Below, piece by piece: positions 52,631 to 60,752 of a DNA stretch of 64,000 nt; position 1 is the first letter of the stretch; every line of letters starts with the position of its first letter. Position numbers and translations under genes: made by a program. A model generated the notes under the pieces. It saw nothing but the letters and a program-made list of their open reading frames with translations, was not told the DNA's origin and ran no database searches. Where the stretch lies: contig LJHT01000027.1 of NCBI GenBank assembly GCA_001295905.1, forward strand, positions 1-64,000, written 5' to 3'. Source of the DNA: a beta proteobacterium AAP51. GTDB taxonomy: Bacteria > Pseudomonadota > Gammaproteobacteria > Burkholderiales > Burkholderiaceae_C.

Positions 52631-53465
52631 CGGCTGAATGATCCACCCGATGGGGCGGGTGGCTGGCCAGGTGCGCGGCCAAGGCGGCGCTGAGTGCAGG
52701 GCTGTATGCGGCGCTGTGTGCGGCGGTGTCGATCAGCGCGCTGCGTTTCAGCGGCAGCAGCACCGGGCGGCCCCCGTCGAAGAACACCTGCTTGGGCGCC
52801 CGCAACAGCGCACGCCGCGCATCATCGTGCCGGAAGCCGCGCGAGAACACCTTCGAAGGCAGCGCAAAGATCGTGACCACCGCCAAGGTCCGGCTCACGT
52901 TGGGCTGCACATAGGCGCCATGGCGAAAGCCACCCACCTCGGCCTGGCCGATCCACAGCTCGAAGGTTTCGGTGGCAGGTGCCAGCGCGAAGCAGGGAGC
53001 GAGGATGTCGCGTCCCAGCCGAGCTTGTGCCTGCAAGGCTTCCGCCTCCGACAGGCAGGCCGGTGTTGCGCTGTTGGCAGCAACGCCTTGGGCCCACGGC
53101 GGCGTGAGGTGCGGCCGGTCGGAACAGAAGTGCGCCACGTCGCCCACTGTGCGGAACGCCGCGCACAGGGCCGCAGCCTGATCGAGCACGAGGCGCGCAT
53201 CGACCGCGGCCTCTGCCCAGAGGGTGGGGAAGGGCGAACCGAGGTGGTGGCTGGCCAGTTCCTGGGTCAGCCAGGCCTTCGGCTCGTTGGCCAGCGAAAC
53301 ATGGTGGTCGACCTGCACGAAGCCGGCCAGCCGCCGCACGGCGGTGACCTCGATGCGGTGCACCAGCTCGGGCGTGCGGTGCACGAACTGCAGGCCTTCC
53401 ATGACGAAACCCGCCTCGCGCAGTGGATCGCGAAGTGCCGTTCGCGCGCGGCGGGCTGAGGTCAT
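52614..53465 (-). CDS. Protein of unknown function in the SUKH-associated operon
   Basis: A 283-residue soluble protein from ATG 53465. I do not recognise the family with confidence. The first 60 residues (ALRDPLREAGFVMEGLQFVHR, then a beta hairpin) weakly recall DUF4304. The C-terminal 90 residues are rich in Ala, Arg and His and end LASHPPHRVDHSADERAG. No signal peptide or membrane helix is visible. It is coupled to the SUKH-like gene by a 17-bp overlap. Its ATG overlaps (ATGA) the end of a small doubtful reading frame (53462-53686). Confidence 0.55.
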   Translation of the reverse strand: MTSARRARTALRDPLREAGFVMEGLQFVHRTPELVHRIEVTAVRRLAGFVQVDHHVSLANEPKAWLTQELASHHLGSPFPTLWAEAAVDARLVLDQAAALCAAFRTVGDVAHFCSDRPHLTPPWAQGVAANSATPACLSEAEALQAQARLGRDILAPCFALAPATETFELWIGQAEVGGFRHGAYVQPNVSRTLAVVTIFALPSKVFSRGFRHDDARRALLRAPKQVFFDGGRPVLLPLKRSALIDTAAHSAAYSPALSAALAAHLASHPPHRVDHSADERAG

Positions 53466-53686
53466 GCGGCCGACCCTTGGCGCAAGGCGGGGCGCAGGGC
53501 GGGGCGCCGCGAAGGAGTGGTCGCTTGCCTGCCAGTCACAGGCCTGGGAAAGCGCCAGCCCGGTGTGAGAACGCCGCCGTCCGCTGCGCTGCCGATGGGC
53601 TTGATGCTCGCGGGGACGAGCGCTTCGGCGTCCTCGTGCAGCAGGAACGGCTGAAGATGGTAAGTCAGGAGCGGTGGTGGAAGCAT
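53462..53686 (-). CDS. Doubtful small reading frame or gene remnant (74 aa)
   Basis: A 74-residue frame lies in the 396-bp gap between the unknown gene and the MOSC gene. It starts MLPPPLLTYHLQPFLL and ends PALRPALRQGSAA. It has no ribosome site and no recognisable domain, but its stop overlaps the next gene's start in the manner of coupled genes. It could be a degraded N-terminus of a larger gene. The rest of the gap (53687-53861) shows nothing I can name; it is locally poorer in G+C than its surroundings. Confidence 0.2.
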   Translation of the reverse strand: MLPPPLLTYHLQPFLLHEDAEALVPASIKPIGSAADGGVLTPGWRFPRPVTGRQATTPSRRPALRPALRQGSAA

Positions 53687-53861
53687 GGCGCTGCGTTGAT
53701 TCTGAAGTCAACTCGGCGAACATCCGGGTATCGGGACCCGCTCGCCGCACAAGTGCCTGCGTTGGAGGACAGTCGCGAGCCCGTTCCGCCAGGCGCAAGG
53801 CGGGTCGGTTTCCAGGCCGCCGCCGCTTGGCAGCCATGGCCCGGGCCCGTCAAACTGGGGC

Positions 53862-54356
53862 ATGAAAACGATTCGCGATCTGCTCAAACCCCCACACGTC
53901 ACCGGCCGTGTCGAAGCCCTTGTCGTCCGGGGACACTCGCGCCAGCCGGCGCGCCGCATCGTCGCCACGCAGGCGCTGGCAGGCATCGGCCTGGCCGACG
54001 ACCGGCTGGGCCAGCGCGGCGAGGCGGAACTGTCCACGCGCCAGGTCACGCTGATCCAGCACGAGCACCTCGCGGTGATCGCCGTCTTGGCGGGCGTCGC
54101 CGAGGTGGACGTCGTGGCGCTGCGGCGCAATCTGGTGGTGTCGGGCATCAACCTCATCGCCTTGAAGAACGCCCGCATCCACGTGGGTGGGGCGCTGCTG
54201 GAGATCGTTGGCCCTTGCCAGCCCTGCTCTCGCATGGAGGAGGCCGTGGGCCCGGGTGCTTACGCCGCGATGCGCGGCCACGGCGGCATGACCGCGCGTG
54301 TCATCGAATCGGGCGCCATCCAGGTGGGCGACATCGTTCGGGCCGCGTCGTCATGA
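53862..54356 (+). CDS. MOSC-domain protein
   Basis: A 164-residue single MOSC (molybdenum cofactor sulfurase C-terminal) domain. It has LRRNLVVSGINL (87-98), the conserved Cys pair region GPCQPCSRME (C119, C122) and GHGGMTARVIESGAIQVGD. The conserved Cys can carry sulfur or bind molybdenum cofactor. YiiM/YcbX-type proteins use it to detoxify N-hydroxylated bases. No partner domain is fused. It stands alone on the plus strand beside the accessory patch. Confidence 0.9.
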   Translation: MKTIRDLLKPPHVTGRVEALVVRGHSRQPARRIVATQALAGIGLADDRLGQRGEAELSTRQVTLIQHEHLAVIAVLAGVAEVDVVALRRNLVVSGINLIALKNARIHVGGALLEIVGPCQPCSRMEEAVGPGAYAAMRGHGGMTARVIESGAIQVGDIVRAASS

Positions 54357-54514
54357 CGGCGGGCCTGTCCGTGCCCGTGCTGCGGGCCCATGGGTCCGGC
54401 GCGGGCCGAAGCTTCGGAAAAACGTGTCAAAAACGTCGCGCCCGAGGTGGCATCGAGCTTCCTGCTGCAAGCTCGGCCTGCGGCAAGGCACACTAAGGGC
54501 TCAACAGGCCGCCC

Positions 54515-54922
54515 ATGCCCATCTTCACCACCCTGCGCCACACCCGCCGCCTCACCGGCGCGTGGCTGCTTGGCGTGCTGCTGGCCTTGCTGCCCCTGCG
54601 CGGCTGGGCCGAGGTGCTGATGCACACCGGCGGGCACGCGCCAGCCCAGGCGGCCGAAGCCGCAACGTGGATGCCACCCTGCCACGCCGCCATGGCCGAA
54701 GAAGCCGGTGCCGAAGCCAGCGGCGGGGCATCTGGCGAAACGCCCCCGGCGGCCGAATCTGGCCAGGCCTGTTCACTCTGCGCCTTGTGCCACGCCACCG
54801 CCTTGTGCGCGAATGAGGCCACCGTGGAAGCCAGCCCCACAGTGATGGCGGCGCCTTCGTCTGCGCCTGCCGGCCACGGCCCGCCGGCGCTGCCCCTGCC
54901 CGAGCGCCCGCCGCGGGTCTGA
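54515..54922 (+). CDS. Cys-rich exported protein, DUF2946-like
   Basis: A 135-residue protein with a signal peptide (about 14-32, ending GWAEV). An Ala/Glu/Gly-rich spacer is followed by a Cys cluster ACSLCALCHATALC (C86, C89, C92, C98) plus C56 and several His. This pattern matches DUF2946-type proteins linked to copper handling. A Pro-rich tail ends it. It opens a four-gene plus-strand cluster with HMA and MerT-like proteins, supporting a role in metal sensing or binding in the periplasm. Confidence 0.75.
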   Translation: MPIFTTLRHTRRLTGAWLLGVLLALLPLRGWAEVLMHTGGHAPAQAAEAATWMPPCHAAMAEEAGAEASGGASGETPPAAESGQACSLCALCHATALCANEATVEASPTVMAAPSSAPAGHGPPALPLPERPPRV

Positions 54923-55070
54923 ACCAGCCCTCTTGGCCGCCTGGTGGGTTGATGCCCGCTGCAGGCGATATCTCTGGTGGCGCCAGCCCTCGCGCCGAAC
55001 TAGCGTTCGGGCTTCCGCCAGCCGTGCACGGCCCTTCGGCCGCGCACGTGCAGCCTCCGTCAGGACAAGT

Positions 55071-55778
55071 ATGAATCCATTCCCCCACCCGGTGCGTGCG
55101 CCCCGCCTTGCCGCCTGGGCCCTGGCCCTGGCCTCGCTGGGCCTGCATGGCACCGCCTCGGCCCTGCCCATGGGCCACTACGAAAGCTGGATGCTGATGC
55201 TGGACAGCACGCCCGCCAGCCGCAGCTTCTCCGCCAACTACGCCGTGGCCCAGACCTGGGCCCCCGGCGGCACGCTGCGCCGCTGGCAGGAGCCCGTGGA
55301 CCACGGCGCCAGCCTGCTGCGTGAAAGCGCCGGCCTCAGCCTCACGCACCGGCTGCACCGCTGGAATCTGCCGCATGCGCAGGCCAACCTGTGGCTGGTG
55401 GGCGATGCCGGCCAGGTGCGGCGCGCTGCAGGCCATGGCCGCACTGGCGGCCAAGGGGGCTACGGCTCGCTGGCCTTCATGGCCGACTACGAAACCACCC
55501 GGGTCTACTTCGGCGGCAGCATCAAGGCGCTGCGCGGCGAAGACAGCCTGCGGCACAACGTGGCCCGGCTGCGTACCGGCTTTTCGTTCTGGGAGGCCGA
55601 ATACGAAGGCATCCAGCCCTGGCTGCTGGTGGAAGCCGAACGCACGCGCTATAGCGCGGGTTCGATGCGTGAAGGCACCTTGTTCACCCCCATGCTGCGG
55701 TTCATCCACCGCCGCTGGTTTGTCGAACTCGGGGTCAACCGCGAAGGCGGCATGTTCAACCTGATGTTCAACCACTGA
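55071..55778 (+). CDS. Exported protein of unknown function in the metal cluster
   Basis: A 235-residue protein with a signal peptide (to about 32, LHGTASALP). The mature part starts MGHYESWMLMLDSTP, has many aromatic residues and alternating polar/hydrophobic strands, and ends FNLMFNH. It is beta-rich and could be a small outer-membrane or periplasmic barrel. I do not recognise the family. AGGACAAGT just before ATG 55071 decides this start over upstream in-frame codons. The HMA protein follows 29 bp later, so a role in metal transport is likely by context only. Confidence 0.7.
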   Translation: MNPFPHPVRAPRLAAWALALASLGLHGTASALPMGHYESWMLMLDSTPASRSFSANYAVAQTWAPGGTLRRWQEPVDHGASLLRESAGLSLTHRLHRWNLPHAQANLWLVGDAGQVRRAAGHGRTGGQGGYGSLAFMADYETTRVYFGGSIKALRGEDSLRHNVARLRTGFSFWEAEYEGIQPWLLVEAERTRYSAGSMREGTLFTPMLRFIHRRWFVELGVNREGGMFNLMFNH

Positions 55779-55807
55779 CCCTCGTTCAACCCTTTCAGGA
55801 GTTCCTC

Positions 55808-56179
55808 ATGAAAAAGTTCTTCGCCCTGCTGGCCCTGGTGGCCGTCCCCTTCGGTTTCTTCGGCACTGCCCAGGCCCAGAGCGCGGCACCAGCCGCCACG
55901 GCCGCGGCCGATGCCGGCACCGTCAAGTTCTCGGTCAACGGCATGGTCTGCGCGTTCTGCGCGCAGGGCATCGAGAAACGCCTCACGAAGATGAGCGAGA
56001 CCGGGCCGCTCTACATCAACCTGGCGCAGAAGGTCGTCGCGGTGCAACCCAAGCCGGGCCAGCGCATCGACATCGCCAAGGTCAAGGCCGAGATCGTGGA
56101 GGCGGGCTACGAGGTCACCGCCACGGAGTCCGTGCCCATGACGGTGGCAGCCATCCGCGCCGAGATGAAAAAGAAATGA
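55808..56179 (+). CDS. Periplasmic heavy-metal-associated (HMA, MerP-like) protein
   Basis: A 123-residue protein with a signal peptide (AQAQ cleavage near 23) and one HMA domain carrying the NGMVCAFCAQG motif (C48, C51), the Cu(I)/Hg(II)-binding loop. The domain is followed by a C-terminal helix (VAAIRAEMKKK). It resembles MerP, though the CxxC here is CAFC. Ribosome site CAGGAG. The stop overlaps the next gene's start (ATGA), so it is coupled to the MerT-like transporter. Confidence 0.9.
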   Translation: MKKFFALLALVAVPFGFFGTAQAQSAAPAATAAADAGTVKFSVNGMVCAFCAQGIEKRLTKMSETGPLYINLAQKVVAVQPKPGQRIDIAKVKAEIVEAGYEVTATESVPMTVAAIRAEMKKK

Positions 56180-56652
56180 GTGCCGGACGGACGACACCGC
56201 CCTTGCCGCCATCGTCACGCCCGCCGCAGGCCGGGCCTTCGCTGGCCAGCGATGGCCAGGCCGAGCTGCGCCAGTCGGCCTTCTCGGCCTGGTTATCGCT
56301 GCTGGCCAGCGGGGGCACCCTCGTGTGCTGCGCCTTGCCGGCCCTGCTGGTGATGCTGGGTGCGGGCGCCGCCCTGTCGGGGCTGGTGTCGGCGGTGCCG
56401 CAGATCGTCTGGCTGAGCGAGCACAAGGGCTGGGTCTTCGGCAGCGCCAGCGTGCTGATGCTGGCCGGCGGCTGGCTGCAGTGGCGCAACCGCACGGCGC
56501 CTTGCCCGCTCGACCCCCAGCTGCGCGCCGCCTGCCTGCGCACCCGGCGCTGGTCGCTCGGCGTCTACCTGGCGTCGTTGCTGCTGCTGGCCGTGGGCGC
56601 GGCCTTCGCCTTCGTGCTGCCCTGGTGGATGGGCGCCACGGCAGGCGGCTGA
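56176..56652 (+). CDS. MerT-like inner-membrane metal transporter
   Basis: A 158-residue membrane protein with three main helices. The first holds the vicinal Cys pair TLVCCALPALLV (C51, C52), as in MerT, the second begins after HKGWVF, and the third lies near 128-150. The Pro/Ser-rich lead before helix 1 (about 35 residues) is longer than in MerT. Cys residues also follow helix 2 (CPLD, ACL). It would receive metal from the HMA protein. No merA or merR is nearby, so copper or another soft metal is as likely as mercury. Confidence 0.8.
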   Translation: MSAGRTTPPLPPSSRPPQAGPSLASDGQAELRQSAFSAWLSLLASGGTLVCCALPALLVMLGAGAALSGLVSAVPQIVWLSEHKGWVFGSASVLMLAGGWLQWRNRTAPCPLDPQLRAACLRTRRWSLGVYLASLLLLAVGAAFAFVLPWWMGATAGG

Positions 56653-56690
56653 GCGATGGGGCGGCGGCCCACGGTGAATTCGGCAAGCCT

Positions 56691-56696
56691 GACAAT
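56691..56696 (+). promoter_or_regulatory. Candidate -10 box of ubiX (GACAAT), leaderless geometry
   Basis: GACAAT ends 6 nt before the ubiX ATG with no ribosome-binding sequence in between. The first base departs from consensus, so it is weaker than the TAGAAT examples elsewhere. Confidence 0.4.
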
Positions 56697-56702
56697 GCCC
56701 GC

Positions 56703-57353
56703 ATGCCTGCCCCAGACACCGCTGCCGCCGCCCCCCGCCGCCTGATCATTGCCATCTCGGGCGCGTCGGGCGCCATCTACGGCGTGCGCGCGCTGCAGAT
56801 GCTGCGGGCGCTGGGTGGCATCGAGACCCACCTCATCCTCACGCCCTCGGGGGCACGCACGCTGGTCGAGGAAACCGAGCACACTGTGGCCGATGTGCGC
56901 GCCATGGCCGACGTGGTGCACAGCCCGCGCGACATCGGCGCCACCGTGTCTTCTGGCTCCTTCCGCACGCTGGGCATGCTGGTGGCGCCTTGCTCCATCA
57001 AGACGCTGAGCGGCATCGCCCACTGCTACAACGACGAACTGGTGGTGCGTGCCGCCGATGTCTGCCTGAAGGAACGCCGCCGCGTGGTGCTGCTGCTGCG
57101 CGAAACCCCGCTGCACGCCGGCCACATCGCGCTGATGGACCAGGCCACGCGCAACGGCGCGGTGATCATGCCGCCGGTGCCGGCCTTCTACCAGCGGCCG
57201 GCCACGGTGCAGGACATCGTCGACCAGACGGTGGGCCGTGCGCTCGACCTGTTCGAGATCGACAGCCCGGCCGTCAAGCGCTGGGACGGCGGGCAGCGCA
57301 GCCGCCCGCGCGGCGAAGGGGCTGGCGACGACGCCGGCCCGGCGCAGGATTGA
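56703..57353 (+). CDS. ubiX: UbiX, flavin prenyltransferase
   Basis: A 216-residue flavoprotein that makes prenylated FMN for the UbiD decarboxylase of ubiquinone synthesis. Typical are IIAISGASGAIYG (15-27), the LAPCSIKTLSGIAHCYNDEL-like segment, RRVVLLLRETPLHAGHIALM and PAFYQRPATVQDIVDQTVGRALDLF. The C-terminal tail (about 30 residues, Gly/Arg/Asp-rich) is longer than usual. The amidase begins 8 bp downstream. Confidence 0.95.
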   Translation: MPAPDTAAAAPRRLIIAISGASGAIYGVRALQMLRALGGIETHLILTPSGARTLVEETEHTVADVRAMADVVHSPRDIGATVSSGSFRTLGMLVAPCSIKTLSGIAHCYNDELVVRAADVCLKERRRVVLLLRETPLHAGHIALMDQATRNGAVIMPPVPAFYQRPATVQDIVDQTVGRALDLFEIDSPAVKRWDGGQRSRPRGEGAGDDAGPAQD

Positions 57354-57361
57354 GCCGCGCC

Positions 57362-58708
57362 ATGGCCCCACCGCTGTACCGCCAGAGCGCCACCACGCTG
57401 GCGCAGGCCCTGGCCCGGGGTGAACTGCAGGCCGAGGCCCTGTGCACGGCCCTGGCTCAGCGCGCCCAGGCGCTGGAACCCCGGCTGCACGCCTGGGCCG
57501 CGCTGGATGTGCCGGCCGCCCGCCGCCAGGCCCGCGCGCTCGACCAGGCCCTGGCCGCCGGTGCCGCACCGGGCCTGCTGCACGGCCTGCCGCTGGGCGT
57601 GAAGGACAACATCGACACCGCCGGCCTGGCCACCGCCTACGGCTCTTCGCTCTATGCCGGCCACGTGCCCCAGGCCGATGCGGCCGTGGTCGCGCTGGCG
57701 CGCGCCGCCGGCGCCTGGGTGCTGGGCAAGACGGCCTGCACCGAGTTCGCCAACATGCACCCCTGCGCCACGCGCAACCCGCACGCGGCGGCGCACACGC
57801 CGGGCGGTTCTTCGAGCGGCTCCTGCGCGGCTGTGGCGGCAGGCGCGGTGCCGCTGGCGCTGGGCACGCAGACGGCGGGCTCGGTGATACGGCCGGCCGC
57901 CTTCTGCGGCATCGTCGGCTATAAGCCCACGCCGCGCCGCCTGCCCCGCGCGGGCGCCAAGCCGAACTCCGACACGCTGGACGAGGTGGGTGTGTTCGCC
58001 CGCAGCGTGGCCGATGCGGCGCTGCTGGCCGGCGCTTTGGGTGCGTTTGGAGCTCGTGGCGCTCATGGCGCTGATCGCGCCAAGGTCCCCACGCACGACG
58101 CCCCGCCCCGCCTGGCCGTGAGCCTCAGCCCACGGGCCGACGCCCTGTCACCCGCCATGGTGGCGATGGTGGAAGCCGCCGCAGCACGTCTGTCGAACGC
58201 CGGTGCCAAGGTGCAACTGGCGGCCTGGCCCGCTGGCTTCGACGCGCTCTTCGAAGCGCAGCGCCGCGTGCAGACCTTCGAAACCGCCCGTGCATTGGCG
58301 CCCGAGCTGCAATACCGCCGCCGGCGGCTCTCGCGCGCCCTGCTGGCGCTGCTGGATGAAGGGCGGGCCTTGCCAGCGGCCGACTACGCCGCAGCCTTGC
58401 ACACGGCGCAAGCCTGTTCACAGCGCCTGGACGAACTGTTCGGCCCGGCCGAGGTGCTGTTGACGCCTGCCGCCCCCGGCGCTGCCCCGCGCACGCTGAA
58501 ACACACCGGCGACCCGCTCTTCAACCGCCCCTGGCAGTTGCTGGGCTGCCCTTGCATCACGGTGCCGGGCGGTCTGGACGAGGCCGGCCTGCCGCTGGGC
58601 CTGCAGCTGGTGGCGCGGCCCGGGCGTGATGCCGAGCTCTTCGCCGCCGCCGCCTGGGTGGCGGCGGTGTTGGACAGCGAAGTCATCAGCCACCTCGCCT
58701 GCGCCTGA
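57362..58708 (+). CDS. Amidase-signature family hydrolase
   Basis: A 448-residue amidase. The catalytic triad is present: Lys81 (VKDNID), the cis-Ser within GGSSSGS (148-154) and nucleophile Ser174 in TAGSVIRPA. It could hydrolyse a small aliphatic or aryl amide, or act like a GatA or AtzF relative. No gatB/gatC is nearby, so glutamyl-tRNA amidotransferase is unlikely. It follows ubiX closely and probably shares its transcript. Confidence 0.88.
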   Translation: MAPPLYRQSATTLAQALARGELQAEALCTALAQRAQALEPRLHAWAALDVPAARRQARALDQALAAGAAPGLLHGLPLGVKDNIDTAGLATAYGSSLYAGHVPQADAAVVALARAAGAWVLGKTACTEFANMHPCATRNPHAAAHTPGGSSSGSCAAVAAGAVPLALGTQTAGSVIRPAAFCGIVGYKPTPRRLPRAGAKPNSDTLDEVGVFARSVADAALLAGALGAFGARGAHGADRAKVPTHDAPPRLAVSLSPRADALSPAMVAMVEAAAARLSNAGAKVQLAAWPAGFDALFEAQRRVQTFETARALAPELQYRRRRLSRALLALLDEGRALPAADYAAALHTAQACSQRLDELFGPAEVLLTPAAPGAAPRTLKHTGDPLFNRPWQLLGCPCITVPGGLDEAGLPLGLQLVARPGRDAELFAAAAWVAAVLDSEVISHLACA

Positions 58709-58719
58709 GCGCGCTGAAT

Positions 58720-58751
58720 CGCCGCACCGCAAGCTGGCCTGCGGTGCGGCG
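58720..58751. terminator. 12-bp-stem hairpin between convergent genes
   Basis: CGCCGCACCGCA and TGCGGTGCGGCG form a perfect 12-bp stem around an 8-nt loop, 11 bp after the amidase stop. No T-run follows on either strand. It probably works as a bidirectional Rho-dependent or mRNA-stabilising end for the convergent amidase and lipoprotein genes. A second dyad (TGCGCCTT-C-AAGGCGCA, 58792-58808) overlaps the lipoprotein stop. Confidence 0.5.
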
Positions 58752-58798
58752 CGTCCGACACGCCATCAGGGCGCCGTCAGCGCGCCCTCAATGCGCCT

Positions 58799-59425
58799 TC
58801 AAGGCGCAGAGCCGACTTCCACCACCACGCGGCGGGGGTTCATGCCCAGGCGCGGAAAGTCCATCAGCGAAGCCTGGAACAGCGCGCTGTACAGCTCCAC
58901 ACCCGCTCGGCTGCCGGTTTCGGCCGAAGCCCGGGTTTCGTAGAGCGGCTTGCCGCTGGCGCGGTCGCGCAGCAGCAGCGCCACCTGGCTTTCGTAGCGC
59001 GGGAAGTCGTAGCGCATGCTCAGGTTCCAGCGCGGGGCCAGCCAGGGCCCGTGGCGCCAGTAGCCGAAGCCGCCGCGCCACCAGATGGGGTCGTCCCAGG
59101 GGCTGCTGATGGTGCGGCTGTCGCGGGCGCCCACCTGCACCAGCACGTCCGGTGCCTGGCCCTCGGCCGCGGGTTTGAAACCGGCCTTTTCCAGCGCCGG
59201 CCGGGCGGCGTTCTCCAGCAACTCGGTCTCGGCCGCCTGCGCCTGCTGCGAGGGCAGGCGCTCGAAGGCGTAGGTGCCGGCCTGGCGCTCGGCCGGCCAC
59301 TCGCCGAAGCTGGACACCTCGGTGCTCAGGCTGCGCAGGGCGGCGCAGCCGCTCAGCGCCAGAGCGCCGGCCAGCAGGCCGCCCAGCATCAACCGGCGGG
59401 CCAGCGAACTCGTGTTTGCATGCAT
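58799..59425 (-). CDS. DUF4136-like lipoprotein
   Basis: A 208-residue lipoprotein with signal LALSGC (Cys27). The mature part has the GTYAFERLP lead of DUF4136-type domains, a Trp/Gly-rich central stretch (WWRGGFGYWRHGPW), and VALLLRDRASGKPLYETRA near the end. Function is unknown; these are usually small outer-membrane-associated lipoproteins. A strong AGGAGG ribosome site precedes the ATG, which follows the ttcA stop by 3 bp. Confidence 0.85.
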   Translation of the reverse strand: MHANTSSLARRLMLGGLLAGALALSGCAALRSLSTEVSSFGEWPAERQAGTYAFERLPSQQAQAAETELLENAARPALEKAGFKPAAEGQAPDVLVQVGARDSRTISSPWDDPIWWRGGFGYWRHGPWLAPRWNLSMRYDFPRYESQVALLLRDRASGKPLYETRASAETGSRAGVELYSALFQASLMDFPRLGMNPRRVVVEVGSAP

Positions 59426-59428
59426 GGG

Positions 59429-60352
59429 TCAGTCCTCCTGCTCGTCTTCACGGCCCAGGTGCAGATGCACCCGGCCCGGCGCGGGCGCTGGAGCGCAAGG
59501 CTCCTCGTCGAAGGCGATATCGCCTTCGGCGCTGGCCACGCCGGTGGGTGTGATCGTCGTGAAGGGGTAGAGGTTCCGGTCCATCAGGTGCGAAGGCACC
59601 ACGTGGGCCATCGCGCGCAGCATGTTGTCGGTGCGGCCGGGGTACTGGCGCTCCCACTCGCGCACCATCTTCTTCACCTGCACGCGCTGCAGGTCGCTCT
59701 GGCTGCCGCACAGCGTGCACGGGATGATGGGGAACTGGCGGTGCACCGCCCACTTCTCCAGGTCGGTCTCGGCCACGTAGGCCAGGGGGCGGATGACGGT
59801 GTGCTGGCCGTTGTCGCTGACAAGCTTGGCCGGCATGCCCTTCAGCCGGCCGCCGAAGAACATGTTCATCAGCATCGTCACCACCATGTCGTCGCGGTGG
59901 TGGCCGAGGGCGATCTTGGTGGCGCCCAACTCGCCCGCCACGCGGTAGAGGATGCCGCGTCGCAGCCGGCTGCACAGGCTGCACATCGTCTGGCCCTCGG
60001 GCACCAGCTTCTTGACGATGCTGTAGGTGTCCTGGTTCTCGATGTGGAAGGGCACGCCGCGCTGCGTGAGGTACTCGGGCAGCACGTGTTCGGGAAAGCC
60101 GGGCTGCTTCTGGTCGAGGTTGACGGCGATCAGCTCGAAGTCGATGGGCGCGCGTTCGCGCAGGCCCAGCAGGATGTCGAGCATGGCGTAGCTGTCCTTG
60201 CCCCCGCTCAGGCACACCATGACCTTGTCGCCGGCTTCGATCATGTTGAAGTCGACGATGGCCTGGCCCACCTGGCGGTGCAGGCGCTTGCTCAGTTTCT
60301 GCATCGACACCGCCAGCTTCTTGGCGGGGTGGAATTCGACGGGGGCGTTCAT
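59429..60352 (-). CDS. ttcA: tRNA 2-thiocytidine(32) synthetase TtcA
   Basis: A 307-residue ATP-dependent enzyme that thiolates C32 of several tRNAs using a [4Fe-4S] cluster. The PP-loop is SGGKDS (49-54). Cluster cysteines are C124 and C127 (CSLC) with C212/C215 (CTLC) supplying the third ligand. HHRDD follows the PP-loop domain. The Pro/Ala-rich tail is slightly extended. It lies 4 bp after folB in the folM-folB-ttcA-lipoprotein string. Confidence 0.96.
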   Translation of the reverse strand: MNAPVEFHPAKKLAVSMQKLSKRLHRQVGQAIVDFNMIEAGDKVMVCLSGGKDSYAMLDILLGLRERAPIDFELIAVNLDQKQPGFPEHVLPEYLTQRGVPFHIENQDTYSIVKKLVPEGQTMCSLCSRLRRGILYRVAGELGATKIALGHHRDDMVVTMLMNMFFGGRLKGMPAKLVSDNGQHTVIRPLAYVAETDLEKWAVHRQFPIIPCTLCGSQSDLQRVQVKKMVREWERQYPGRTDNMLRAMAHVVPSHLMDRNLYPFTTITPTGVASAEGDIAFDEEPCAPAPAPGRVHLHLGREDEQED

Positions 60353-60356
60353 CGGG

Positions 60357-60752
60357 TCAGGCTTCTTTCATGCCGAAAACTTCCACGCCCACGGCCTCGC
60401 AGTCGGGGTAGACATCGGGCTTGGCGGTGGAAACGCGGGCTGCCCGCACGCGGGGGTGGGCCAGCATCAGCGCCAGCACGTCGTCGGCCAGCGTTTCCTG
60501 CAGGTGGATGTGGCCCTTGGAAACGCGTTCCATCACGCTGCGGCGGATGAAGTCGTAGTCCACCACCTCGTCCAGCTTGTCGGCCTTGGGCGTGCTGAGC
60601 TCCAGCGGGATGTAGAGGTCGACGTTGATCAGCACGCGCTGCTCGCCCTTCTTCTCGAAGTCGTGCACGCCGATGTTGATCCACACGGCGTAGTCGCGCA
60701 GGAACAGCCGGCGGCAGTCCATCAGGCTGGGGTGGTTCAGCAGGCTTTGCAT
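60357..60752 (-). CDS. folB: Dihydroneopterin aldolase
   Basis: A 131-residue FolB-fold enzyme that releases glycolaldehyde from dihydroneopterin in folate synthesis. It has [21 protein letters not shown] (26-46), the [11 protein letters not shown] segment and [15 protein letters not shown]. It is slightly longer than E. coli FolB (122). The ATG shares an A with the stop of the FolM-like reductase gene (overlap), so both folate genes are coupled. Confidence 0.94.
   Translation of the reverse strand: MQSLLNHPSLMDCRRLFLRDYAVWINIGVHDFEKKGEQRVLINVDLYIPLELSTPKADKLDEVVDYDFIRRSVMERVSKGHIHLQETLADDVLALMLAHPRVRAARVSTAKPDVYPDCEAVGVEVFGMKEA

Noticed and set aside
54933..55070. In-frame upstream extension of the 235-residue exported protein
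   Set aside because: The extension would place the signal peptide internally. The AGGACAAGT ribosome site and signal sequence both support ATG 55071.
56176..56652. Complete mercury-resistance operon
   Set aside because: HMA and MerT-like proteins are present but merR, merA and merB are not, so mercury specificity cannot be claimed.
57362..58708. GatA subunit of glutamyl-tRNA amidotransferase
   Set aside because: The amidase triad fits, but no gatB or gatC lies nearby, and the neighbours (ubiX, lipoprotein) do not suggest it.
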